Source: Aedoeadaptatus coxii
Lineage (GTDB): Bacteria > Bacillota > Clostridia > Tissierellales > Peptoniphilaceae
Assembly: GCF_001553115.1 (NCBI RefSeq)
Contig: NZ_KQ960182.1
Coordinates: forward strand, 124,001 to 188,000
DNA length: 64,000 nt
Reading direction: 5' to 3'
Positions 45,039 through 52,665 of the stretch are shown here, piece after piece (position 1 is the first letter of the stretch; every line of letters begins with the position of its first letter). Position numbers and translations under genes: made by a program. The notes beneath the pieces were generated by a model. It searched no databases. It worked only from the letters and a program-made list of their open reading frames with translations, and was not told the origin of the DNA.

Positions 45039-45522
45039 TACTTTGTCGCAAAATTGAACCCAGTATGCCGTTAATAAAGCGAGCACTGTCTTTTGTACTG
45101 AAGATTTTAGCAATATCGACAGCCTCGTTTACAGAAATGGCATTGGCAATATCATCGCAATAGAGAATTTCATAAACGGCGAGGCGAATAATGGAAAGGT
45201 CTACGATCGTTAACCGATCCAGCGTCCAATCTTTAAGATTTTTCGCGATCAGCTCGTCGATAGTTCCCAAATGGCGAACCAACGCCCCGATATGTTCCCG
45301 ACAATAAAGAATCTCGTCTTCATTTAAAGGCGACTCGGAGCTACTTTCCAGCCGTTGTTTAAGGGCTTTACCTGAGAAAACATGATTATAAATTTTTTCG
45401 ATTTCCGACTCTTCCCATTGAGTCTCGAAAAACGACTCCATGACGTCGTCATCGAATTCGTTTCGATGTTCCATGGCAAAGAGTATTTTCATCATGGCAA
45501 TTCTTGACAGTTTTCGACTCAC
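45022..45522 (-). CDS. nusB: Transcription antitermination factor NusB
   Basis: A 166-residue helical protein; with NusE (S10) it binds boxA RNA to support rRNA transcription. The LSRIAMMKILFAMEH start, the LTIVDLSIIRLAVYEILY segment near 104-121 and VNEAVDIAKIFSTKDSARFINGILG near 129-153 are typical. It is slightly longer than average. It follows yqhY by 18 bases, as in the Bacillus yqhY-nusB region. Confidence 0.94.
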   Translation of the reverse strand: MSRKLSRIAMMKILFAMEHRNEFDDDVMESFFETQWEESEIEKIYNHVFSGKALKQRLESSSESPLNEDEILYCREHIGALVRHLGTIDELIAKNLKDWTLDRLTIVDLSIIRLAVYEILYCDDIANAISVNEAVDIAKIFSTKDSARFINGILGSILRQSNDQAN

Positions 45523-45540
45523 AGGCGCTTCCTTCCCTAT

Positions 45541-45915
45541 TTAAACAGCTTGATTTTCGTGTTCCGCTCTTACTCCGCTAATGTGCACATTTACCGCTTC
45601 GATTGCGATGTCGGTCATGTTTTCGAGGCTTTCTTTTACAGCGTCTTGAACTTTTTCCGCAACTTCTACGATGTTTTTGCCGTACTCGACGACAATGGAA
45701 ATATCCACGATACTGGACATTTCGTCGCCTGTAATTTTTGTTTTCGACGGGTTGCGACCGGTTAAAAGTTCGCCAACCATTTCTCGCCGTGTAGTGTAAC
45801 TATTATAAACGCCTTCGACACGAATTGCCGCTTCTTGCGCAATACGCGTTACGACGTCGTCTGCTATTTTTACATTCGAATTCCCGGTGGGATCGACAAA
45901 ATATTTTTCTACCAT
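45541..45915 (-). CDS. yqhY: Asp23/Gls24 family protein (YqhY-like)
   Basis: A 124-residue Asp23-family protein, the second of the window (see 684). Conserved parts are VKIADDVVTRIAQEAAIRVEGV near 15-36, VDISIVVEYG and the C-terminal VNVHISGV. The yqhY-nusB adjacency is widely conserved; in Bacillus YqhY affects acetyl-CoA carboxylase activity. It heads the long operon and has an extended -10 promoter upstream and an AGGAGG site. Confidence 0.88.
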   Translation of the reverse strand: MVEKYFVDPTGNSNVKIADDVVTRIAQEAAIRVEGVYNSYTTRREMVGELLTGRNPSKTKITGDEMSSIVDISIVVEYGKNIVEVAEKVQDAVKESLENMTDIAIEAVNVHISGVRAEHENQAV

Positions 45916-45935
45916 AGTTTCCTCCTATTGCTCAC

Positions 45936-45944
45936 ATTATACCA
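45936..45944 (-). promoter_or_regulatory. Promoter -10 of the yqhY-nusB operon
   Basis: Minus strand TGGTATAAT (45944-45936), an extended -10 with a perfect hexamer, 21 bases before the yqhY ATG. It would drive the 19-gene run that ends at the rpsA terminator; no recognisable -35. Confidence 0.6.
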
Positions 45945-45956
45945 TAAATGCAAGAC

Positions 45957-46003
45957 CTGAAAAACCAAGTGCCTAGCCTTCTCTATGGGCTAATATCTTG
46001 GTT
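45957..46003 (-). terminator. Terminator overlapping the end of rnhB
   Basis: Minus strand: outer stem AACCAAG/CTTGGTT (46003-45997 with 45969-45963) around an inner TAGCC/GGCTA stem, followed by TTTT. The rnhB stop codon lies inside the structure, just upstream of the yqhY promoter. Confidence 0.55.
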
Positions 46004-46596
46004 AAAAAGGAACGACGATGCATGGGACTCGGCCCAAGTTCTAAAATCGCCTCTCGATGTTTCTTTGTGCCGTAACCTTTATGCCCCGCAATGCCGTATC
46101 CCGGATATGCTTCTTCCCATTGAAGGCACAGGCGATCTCTATATTCTTTGGCGAGAATCGAGGCACAAGCGATGGTGTAGGATATATCGTCGCCGTGAAT
46201 GACGCCTTGTTGAGGAATATCGAGATCGATGGTTTCGGCGTCGATTAAAAATAATATGGACTTATCCCGAAATCCTTGATCCAAAACCTCCTTTGCAGCT
46301 GATTTCATAGCAAGACGGGTGGCTTGTTTTATATTGATTCGGTCGATGACCTCCGGTGTTTCACGTCCATAACCATAGGCGACGGCTTCCGATAAAATAG
46401 CATCTTCGTAGAGGGCGCGCTTTTTAGGCGACAGTTTTTTCGAATCCGTAATCCCTTCGATCATATGATCCAGCGGCATAATGACACAGGCCGCCACTAC
46501 ATCGCCGAATAAACAACCTCTTCCCACTTCGTCGATGCCGGCGATGTAATCGTATTGGCCTTTCAGCGCTTCCAAATCAAAGTGTGTGTCGGTCAT
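45973..46596 (-). CDS. rnhB: Ribonuclease HII
   Basis: A 207-residue nuclease cleaving RNA in RNA-DNA hybrids, including single ribonucleotides. Catalytic Asp22 and Glu23 in GIDEVGRG, third Asp in the IDAETID region and the C-terminal GHKGYGTKKH motif. It overlaps rbgA by 20 bases; the rbgA-rnhB pair is conserved in Firmicutes. Confidence 0.95.
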   Translation of the reverse strand: MTDTHFDLEALKGQYDYIAGIDEVGRGCLFGDVVAACVIMPLDHMIEGITDSKKLSPKKRALYEDAILSEAVAYGYGRETPEVIDRINIKQATRLAMKSAAKEVLDQGFRDKSILFLIDAETIDLDIPQQGVIHGDDISYTIACASILAKEYRDRLCLQWEEAYPGYGIAGHKGYGTKKHREAILELGPSPMHRRSFLTKILAHREG

Positions 46597-47440
46597 CTAC
46601 TTGCTCCAAACTAATGCGACCCCATGTACCGTTTCGAAACTCATCGAGAATAATCGATGCAACTTTCGTGTAGTCGATTTCGCCGCCCCGCATTAGACAG
46701 CCGCGGCGCTTGCCGATCCCATCCATCAATTCGATGGCTTCAGAATAGTTGTCTTTTAAATCGTAACGCTTCGCGATCAATTCGTAAAACTTGTCCATTC
46801 CTTCTTTTAAAAGTTCAAAAGCCAATGTTTCTCTATCCATAATTTCATCTTTAATGGATCCCGTAAAGGCCAAATGGCGGCCGCGAATGGGCGGATCCAG
46901 TTTAGGCCATAACACGCCCGGCGTATCCAATAAATCGAATTCGGAATGGTGACGAATCCATTGATTCGTCTTCGTAATACCCGGTCGATTGCCGATGGCG
47001 GCAGATTTTTTTCCCGCCAATTGATTGATAAAAGTTGATTTCCCAACATTGGGGATGCCCGTTACCATGACCCGCAGTTTGCGCTTTTGCATGCCTTTGG
47101 CACGTTCTTTTTCACGGATGGGCGCAGCTAACTCTTCAATAGCTTTTACAAGAGCACGCATATTGGCTTTGCCTGTCGCCGTCCATGGAATGGCCGATGT
47201 ATCTTCCCTACTTTTGAAGTATCGAATCCAATCTTCCGTAACATCGGGATCGGCGAGATCGGATTTGTTTAATAAATAGAGGACGGGATAATCGGCAAAT
47301 GTATCGTCGAGCAAGGGGTTGTAACTGCTCATAGGAATGCGGGCATCCAATAAAACAATGGCGATATCGCATTGACTCTTTACCGATTGAATGGACTCAA
47401 TGGTTTTTTTCATATGCCCGGGATACCAGTTAATATTCAA
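46577..47440 (-). CDS. rbgA: Ribosome biogenesis GTPase RbgA (YlqF)
   Basis: A 287-residue circularly permuted GTPase needed for late 50S assembly. NWYPGHMKK at the start, G4 NKSD at 58-61, G1 GIPNVGKS at 128-135 and G3 DTPG near 170, then the C-terminal ANTAR-like RNA-binding domain. It overlaps the HAD gene end by 11 bases. Confidence 0.95.
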   Translation of the reverse strand: MNINWYPGHMKKTIESIQSVKSQCDIAIVLLDARIPMSSYNPLLDDTFADYPVLYLLNKSDLADPDVTEDWIRYFKSREDTSAIPWTATGKANMRALVKAIEELAAPIREKERAKGMQKRKLRVMVTGIPNVGKSTFINQLAGKKSAAIGNRPGITKTNQWIRHHSEFDLLDTPGVLWPKLDPPIRGRHLAFTGSIKDEIMDRETLAFELLKEGMDKFYELIAKRYDLKDNYSEAIELMDGIGKRRGCLMRGGEIDYTKVASIILDEFRNGTWGRISLEQVDDRHTL

Positions 47441-48269
47441 CGGTTACCTCCTCATTCAAAATCTTATCCGCCAATTTAAAGGCGCCATAGTGTTCCGGCG
47501 GCTCCTCGCAGATTATATCGCTCTTTGCCTTTACTTCATCGGGAGCAGACGCCATAGCGACGCCAATGCCTGCGTGTTCGATCATAGATTCGTCGTTCAT
47601 ATCGTCGCCGAAAGCGATAATATCTTTCGCATGGATCCCTTTCATTTCCGCAAGCTTTTCGAGACCGTTCCATTTATTGGTGTTTCCGATTATCTCGATT
47701 AAAGAAAGTTTTTTGTCGCGGCTCTTTAAAAGATGAGCCGTCATCTTCCCGGAAGTTAACGCATCGTCTTTTTCCAGATCGTAGAACACATCGGCTGTAG
47801 TATAACCTGCCATAACGAGAACATCTTCTTCCAACACCTCGTCCAGTGTCATGCGCTTGTATAAATTCTCGTAAAAAGAAATATAAGACGCTTCCCTTTC
47901 CGTCGTATCGAATAACGTGACGAGATCGTAGCCCTTAAAGTAACTGTCCACGTGAAAAATAGGGTGAATTCCCCTGGCGATCATGGCTTCGGCGATGGGT
48001 TTTATCTTATCTTTAGAAAATGTATTTTTATAAAGTGTTTGCTCGGAATTTTTCGTACGTATTAAATTACCGTTATTCGAAACAATATACACATCTTCTT
48101 GAATCGGTTCCAATTCCCGCTTCAAGGAACGATAAGGTCTTCCGCTTACAATGACGGTTTCCACATAATCTTTTTTCCATTTATTAATATAGTTCACCAT
48201 AGTTTCGTCAACGGGCTGTTTTCTAGCCGCTATGGTGCCGTCAAAATCCAGTGCAATTAATTGAATCAT
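47430..48269 (-). CDS. Cof-type HAD phosphatase
   Basis: A 279-residue HAD-superfamily hydrolase of subfamily IIB. Nucleophile Asp8 and Asp10 in LDFDGT, SGR near 43, Lys in the GNTNKWNGLEKLAE segment and GDDMND near 228. Substrates of this class are usually sugar phosphates or flavin/PLP phosphates; the one here is unknown. The ATG follows CGAGGAGATAT. It has no promoter of its own in sight, since a terminator lies directly upstream. Confidence 0.88.
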   Translation of the reverse strand: MIQLIALDFDGTIAARKQPVDETMVNYINKWKKDYVETVIVSGRPYRSLKRELEPIQEDVYIVSNNGNLIRTKNSEQTLYKNTFSKDKIKPIAEAMIARGIHPIFHVDSYFKGYDLVTLFDTTEREASYISFYENLYKRMTLDEVLEEDVLVMAGYTTADVFYDLEKDDALTSGKMTAHLLKSRDKKLSLIEIIGNTNKWNGLEKLAEMKGIHAKDIIAFGDDMNDESMIEHAGIGVAMASAPDEVKAKSDIICEEPPEHYGAFKLADKILNEEVTVEY

Positions 48270-48280
48270 ATATCTCCTCG

Positions 48281-48308
48281 AATAAAAGAGCGACTCTCGG
48301 AGTCGCTC
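48281..48308 (-). terminator. Intrinsic terminator after the ABC permease gene
   Basis: Perfect nine-base-pair stem (48300-48308 with 48288-48296), three-base loop, then TTTTATT on the minus strand, six bases after the permease stop. Confidence 0.88.
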
Positions 48309-48314
48309 ACTTGC

Positions 48315-49127
48315 TTAAAATTTAAGTTCTTTGCTTTTGTAGATCATACATCCTATTACCCAGAATAAAACGCCTATAACAATATTGGCAATGATGCCGG
48401 CCCATTGGAAACCGGAGCCGACGGCCATATATAGCGGATTAAGCGCTGAGAACGGGAAAAGACCTGCGATCGCCACTAAATTTCCGCCCATTAAGGTAAG
48501 GGCCGCCCAAACTAAGAAGATGGCAATAAATAAAAGTAAGGATCCACCTTCCGCATGGGATGAACGAGAGGAAATTGACGAGTAGAAAAAGCCGATGGAT
48601 AAAAATTCAAAACCGAGCAGCAAGATGCAAATAAACACTTGCAACATGACGAGCACCAAGTTTCGAATGTCGCGAATGCCGAAAATATAAGATGCTAAGG
48701 AACCGATAATGATGACAATCAAAAGGGTCAAACCGTAAAGCATCATATTGGCGGAAAATTTTCCGCTGAAAATTTCCGTTCGAGTGACCGGGTTCGCATA
48801 AAGATATTCAATCGTACCTGCACTTTGTTCTTTCGACAGTGCTCTTGCGCCTAATTGAATGGCGAAAATAGCAAAGAGGATTCCCAAGTATTGGAAAATA
48901 AAGGGAATGTATTCGGTGAATTTATCGAACGCCAAATTATCGGTTAAACCGAGTACCCCTTGAATATTAGGGGAAAAACCGTCGCGAAAACTGTTCGCCA
49001 GGGATAATAAATTGCCATCTTGCAGTAATGGGAAAAAGGCCATTAGTAAAGCGGTTAAAATGGAAACGATTAAACACCAACAGATCATTTTGCCTCGATT
49101 GCTTTTCATTTCAAGACCAAAAACCAT
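48315..49127 (-). CDS. ABC-2 type transporter membrane protein
   Basis: A 270-residue protein with six hydrophobic helices. The segment ALSKEQSAGTIEYLYANPVTRTEIFSGK after helix 2 is the coupling region of ABC-2 exporters. It overlaps the ATPase gene upstream by one base, so the two are one transporter. The substrate is unknown; similar pairs export drugs, peptides or lipids, or act in Na+ efflux. Confidence 0.85.
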   Translation of the reverse strand: MVFGLEMKSNRGKMICWCLIVSILTALLMAFFPLLQDGNLLSLANSFRDGFSPNIQGVLGLTDNLAFDKFTEYIPFIFQYLGILFAIFAIQLGARALSKEQSAGTIEYLYANPVTRTEIFSGKFSANMMLYGLTLLIVIIIGSLASYIFGIRDIRNLVLVMLQVFICILLLGFEFLSIGFFYSSISSRSSHAEGGSLLLFIAIFLVWAALTLMGGNLVAIAGLFPFSALNPLYMAVGSGFQWAGIIANIVIGVLFWVIGCMIYKSKELKF

Positions 49128-50422
49128 TATTCCTCCTCCTTCCCGGCTTCAGATTTAAGTTGTTCTTCCGCCAACGCGTCGTCATCTACTGCCGTAATGG
49201 GAGCAGTTTTTCTGCTGTCGTGAATTAATTTGTCGCTGTTGTAAGGATCGACCGGATTTTCCCGTTCAACACCATCTGCCGCTTCAATGGTTTCGCGATC
49301 CATGACAATGGTTGCGTCACGATCTTCCGCTAAGGAAGCGTCATGAGATTCTTCATCTAAAGGTTCTGCAGAAATTTCTTCGTCCCCTTCGCCGGCTTCG
49401 TCGACGGAATCATTCGTTAATTCGTCATCTGCTTCCTTATGGTCTTCGATTAATTTTTCATCATATGCCAAAATCGTGTCATCGTTATCCATGGCCTTGT
49501 CTGCCTCTTCATCGGCTGTAGGCACACTCGCCATTTTCTTGGATCCGTCACCGTACTCGAAAGAATTAATTTTATTTTCCAAAAGAGCATCTTCAAGGGT
49601 AAAGTTCTTGATTTTTTCTTGGTGGAGCACCGTGGTAAGTGTAGGCAAATAGCCGTCGTAGAAAAATTGAATGTCGCCGGATTCGTCCTTAATCAGCTCA
49701 CAACCGATGGATTCAAAAGCCGGTACTGAAACCAATTCATCGAAGATGCGAAGGACTTTATCGTTGTTCTTCTTTTCCTTCAAGTACTCGAGCCCAACGA
49801 GGCGGCCGCCGGAAATATACGCACCGCGATCGCCGAAACGTTGACCGACGGAAAGATCATCGGTTAAAAGTAAAACCGATAAACCTTCAGAACGTTGAAG
49901 ACGTTTCAGATGCGTAAATAACTTATCCATCATGGCGTGATTCAAATCTTTTGTAGGATTGTCGATGATCAAAAGCTTAGGCTTCGTAATCAGGGCATTA
50001 ACGATAGCGACGCGCTTCCGTTCGGAATCCGTCAAGTCGATAAATTTATGTTTATTATCCAATTCAAAATATTCCATCAAGGATTGAATATCGTCTGTAT
50101 TTTTCAATCCGTGGAATGCAAGAGTATGTTTAAATAAAGCGACAGGTTTTAAATTATCGTAGATCCAAACATCTTCCGGAATATAGCTCGTAAATTCCTT
50201 AACCGATTTCGCTTCCTTTTGCGCACTCATATCGAACACGGTAACGCTGCCCCTGTTCGGTTTATAAAAATTAAATAAAATGCGTGCCAATGTCGTCTTT
50301 CCCGAGCCGGAAAGGCCCATAACTGAAAATATTTCGCCATCAAATACTTCCAGATTAAAGTTGTTAAAAACTAATTGACGACGAAACTTTTTTGTGAGTT
50401 CACTAACTACTATAGCACTCAT
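49127..50422 (-). CDS. ABC transporter ATPase-like protein with degenerate motifs and a long acidic tail
   Basis: A 431-residue protein. Residues 1-215 are an ABC ATPase fold: Walker A GLSGSGKT (36-43) is intact, but the signature reads LTDSERKR (130-137) instead of LSGGQ, Walker B is LLIID followed by Asn155 where the catalytic Glu belongs, and Asp188 stands where the switch His is expected. Residues about 216-296 resemble the C-terminal part of ABC-2 ATPases. Residues 297-431 are strongly acidic and low in complexity, with two related stretches, DDTILAYD (314-321) and RDATIVMD (368-375). It may bind ATP with little hydrolysis or work in a hetero-oligomer; no second ATPase gene is nearby. 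Confidence 0.8.
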   Translation of the reverse strand: MSAIVVSELTKKFRRQLVFNNFNLEVFDGEIFSVMGLSGSGKTTLARILFNFYKPNRGSVTVFDMSAQKEAKSVKEFTSYIPEDVWIYDNLKPVALFKHTLAFHGLKNTDDIQSLMEYFELDNKHKFIDLTDSERKRVAIVNALITKPKLLIIDNPTKDLNHAMMDKLFTHLKRLQRSEGLSVLLLTDDLSVGQRFGDRGAYISGGRLVGLEYLKEKKNNDKVLRIFDELVSVPAFESIGCELIKDESGDIQFFYDGYLPTLTTVLHQEKIKNFTLEDALLENKINSFEYGDGSKKMASVPTADEEADKAMDNDDTILAYDEKLIEDHKEADDELTNDSVDEAGEGDEEISAEPLDEESHDASLAEDRDATIVMDRETIEAADGVERENPVDPYNSDKLIHDSRKTAPITAVDDDALAEEQLKSEAGKEEE

Positions 50423-50445
50423 GTTTCACCTCTCTTTTCTCTCAT

Positions 50446-50474
50446 ATTATACATGATGAAGGAATAAAATGGAA
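50446..50474 (-). promoter_or_regulatory. Promoter of the ABC-2 transporter operon
   Basis: Minus strand TTCCAT (50474-50469), 17-base spacer, perfect TATAAT (50451-50446), 24 bases before the ATPase ATG. It is divergent from the ychF promoter. Confidence 0.6.
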
Positions 50475-50503
50475 ACGATCCGCTGAAAATACAAGAATTT
50501 CTA

Positions 50504-50512
50504 TGTTATAAT
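50504..50512 (+). promoter_or_regulatory. Promoter -10 of ychF
   Basis: TGTTATAAT: extended -10 with a perfect hexamer (50507-50512), 30 bases before the ychF ATG; no strong -35. Confidence 0.6.
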
Positions 50513-50541
50513 GGATTCGATTATAAAAAGAGGAGACGACA

Positions 50542-51627
50542 ATGAAATTAGGAATTATCGGACTGCCCAATGTAGGTAAGTCTACTTTATTTAACGCCAT
50601 AACCCAAGCAGGCGCCGAAGCCGCCAACTACCCATTCGCGACGATCGAGCCGAATGTTGGCATGGTGGAAGTAAAAGATCGCCGTTTAGATAAACTAAGC
50701 GCCATTAGCCAATCGAAAAAAATCATTTACGCCACTATCGAATTCGCCGACATAGCCGGTCTTGTAAAAGGCGCCAGCAAAGGTGAAGGATTGGGCAATC
50801 AATTTTTATCCCACATTCGAGAAGTAGATGCTCTCGTTCACGTGGTACGATGCTTCGACGATGAAAATATTATTCACGTAGAAGGCAGTGTCGATCCTAT
50901 TCGCGACATCGAAACCATTAACCTCGAACTTATTTTCTCCGATTTGGAAATTTTGGAAAAACGTCTGGAACGGGTTAAAAAGCAATTAAAAGGCGATAAG
51001 AGTTTACAACCGGAAAAAGAATTAATCGAAAAAATGATCGCCACACTGGAAGCTGAAAAGCCTGCCCGCTCTTTAGATTACAGTGAAGATGAGCTTAAAA
51101 TGCTTTCCTCTTTCAGCCTCTTGACGATGAAGCCGGTTATTTACGCTGCCAATGTATCGGAAGATGATATTCTGACAGGCAACGAATACGTCGATCGCGT
51201 ACGGGAATTTGCTTCTAAAGATGACGACGAAACTATTGTCATTTCCGCTGCCATTGAAGAAGAAATCGCTGCGCTGGATGACGAGGATAAGGCGGAATAC
51301 CTAGATGCCATGGGCCTCCACGATTCCGGACTGGATCGGTTAGTGAAAGCTTCCTACAGCTTGCTCGGTCTTATCAGCTTCCTTACCACAGGAGAAATGG
51401 AAACACGCGCTTGGACCATTCGCAAAGGTGCCAAAGCCCCCGAAGCGGCAGGTAAAATCCACACCGACATCGAACGTGGCTTTATAAAGGCCGACACCAT
51501 TTCGTATGATAAACTCGTAGAAGCCGGTTCCATCCCCCATGCTCGGGAAAAAGGCTGGATTCGCAGCGAAGGAAAAGACTATGTCATGGTCGATGGCGAT
51601 GTAGTCAATTTCAAATTTAATGTGTAA
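50542..51627 (+). CDS. ychF: Redox-regulated ATPase/GTPase YchF (Ola1 family)
   Basis: A 361-residue Obg-family protein that prefers ATP and binds the ribosome. G1 GLPNVGKST at 7-15, ADIAGLVKGASKGEGLG as G3 near 66-82, the family-specific NVSED-type G4 region near 196-200, then a coiled-coil insertion and the C-terminal TGS domain. An AGAGGAGA site precedes the ATG. It is monocistronic between its promoter and terminator. Confidence 0.96.
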   Translation: MKLGIIGLPNVGKSTLFNAITQAGAEAANYPFATIEPNVGMVEVKDRRLDKLSAISQSKKIIYATIEFADIAGLVKGASKGEGLGNQFLSHIREVDALVHVVRCFDDENIIHVEGSVDPIRDIETINLELIFSDLEILEKRLERVKKQLKGDKSLQPEKELIEKMIATLEAEKPARSLDYSEDELKMLSSFSLLTMKPVIYAANVSEDDILTGNEYVDRVREFASKDDDETIVISAAIEEEIAALDDEDKAEYLDAMGLHDSGLDRLVKASYSLLGLISFLTTGEMETRAWTIRKGAKAPEAAGKIHTDIERGFIKADTISYDKLVEAGSIPHAREKGWIRSEGKDYVMVDGDVVNFKFNV

Positions 51628-51630
51628 TTA

Positions 51631-51673
51631 AAAAACAGCTCAACCGTTTCAGTTTTACGATTGAGCTGTTTTT
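51631..51673. terminator. Terminator after ychF
   Basis: Thirteen-base-pair stem (51631-51643 with 51661-51673) with 17-base loop and T-run. The following 50 bases up to the next hairpin hold nothing recognisable. Confidence 0.85.
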
Positions 51674-51727
51674 AGTATATTCTTTTTCTAATTCTATCAA
51701 TGTTATTGTTGATTCTGTTAAAAGCCA

Positions 51728-51760
51728 TTTAAAAAGCTCCCTTTGCAAAGGGAGCTTCTT
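51728..51760 (-). terminator. Terminator after the minus-strand membrane protein gene
   Basis: Perfect 12-base-pair palindrome (51734-51745 with 51746-51757) followed on the minus strand by TTTTTAAAT, directly after the stop of the 51761 gene. Confidence 0.85.
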
Positions 51761-52114
51761 TTACGCGTCGCGACGTCGACGATCGTCGGGGCTATACATT
51801 TCGGGATAGCGGTCTTTGTTATAAATTCCGATGCAAAGAGCAAATAATAAGGAACATATTCCCGACGTAACGCATACCAGCGCCACGTAAATGTTCATTA
51901 AGCTTCCCCTGTCGAACAGATGGTTCAATACTATCATCAGGGAAAACATACCGATAAACACGAGGGCAAGCCCCGGTACATAACGTAAAAAACGCATGCG
52001 CTTACCGGCCATATTAATAATAAAGGTGACGACAATACCGATAATAACGGCCAGGATCAAAATGATCAAATATGTGAAATTGCCGTTTAAACTTTCTGAA
52101 ATTTTAGATAACAT
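51761..52114 (-). CDS. Small membrane protein of unknown function
   Basis: A 117-residue protein that I do not recognise. Three hydrophobic helices (about 13-33, 44-64 and 76-97) and a charged, Arg/Asp-rich C-terminus (DDRRRRDA). It follows the lipoprotein gene by 8 bases and is the last gene of the mtnA-to-membrane-protein group, so it is probably co-expressed with the two-component system upstream. Confidence 0.7.
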   Translation of the reverse strand: MLSKISESLNGNFTYLIILILAVIIGIVVTFIINMAGKRMRFLRYVPGLALVFIGMFSLMIVLNHLFDRGSLMNIYVALVCVTSGICSLLFALCIGIYNKDRYPEMYSPDDRRRRDA

Positions 52115-52122
52115 GCTGCCTC

Positions 52123-52665
52123 CTACTTCTCCATAGCGCCGGAATAATATCGCGCATCGGAGTTTAAAGTTTTCAATAAATTTTGAAGCTGTTGATCGTC
52201 GAGACTACGCTTGGTCTTAACCAATTGCAATAAGTTACCATAGATATCGATATAGGCGACGTCCTCTTTTTCGCGATAGACGGTAAAAAGCGGGCGCTCT
52301 TTATCGTAAATGGTAATGACAAAGAGACTGTCATTTGAAATATCCAGGTCTTCTTTCGTCTTATTATACCCTACTTTCATTAAATAGTCAGTTTTACCTT
52401 TTTTAACCGTATATTCGGGATCGACGATTTTTTGAGACGCAAACACCACGGCGTGAGGAGCAAAAATCGCATCGGAGCCGACAATGGATTGGAGATCATT
52501 TGCATCATTTGTTTGAGCCTCCACACTCGTTACAATCCACCGTCCCTGAAGGGGCGAACGGTTGATTTCCGGGCGCTCGATCAGCTGGTATTCCCTGTCA
52601 ACAGAGGTGCAGGATGTCAACATAAGGGCACATAGCATCAGAAGTAAATATTTTAATCGTTTCAT
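52123..52665 (-). CDS. Lipoprotein of unknown function
   Basis: A 180-residue protein with a classic lipoprotein signal: KRLKYLL, hydrophobic stretch and lipobox LTSC with Cys19 as the modified residue. The mature part is about 160 residues, probably mostly beta, with no motif I recognise. It overlaps the histidine kinase gene by ATGA, suggesting a close link to the sensor, for example as accessory or output protein. LspA, which would process it, is encoded at 58644. Confidence 0.78.
   Translation of the reverse strand: MKRLKYLLLMLCALMLTSCTSVDREYQLIERPEINRSPLQGRWIVTSVEAQTNDANDLQSIVGSDAIFAPHAVVFASQKIVDPEYTVKKGKTDYLMKVGYNKTKEDLDISNDSLFVITIYDKERPLFTVYREKEDVAYIDIYGNLLQLVKTKRSLDDQQLQNLLKTLNSDARYYSGAMEK

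Noticed and set aside
51675-51727. Possible small RNA between the two terminators after ychF
   Set aside because: AT-rich with only a very weak inverted repeat and no promoter; nothing supports a transcript.
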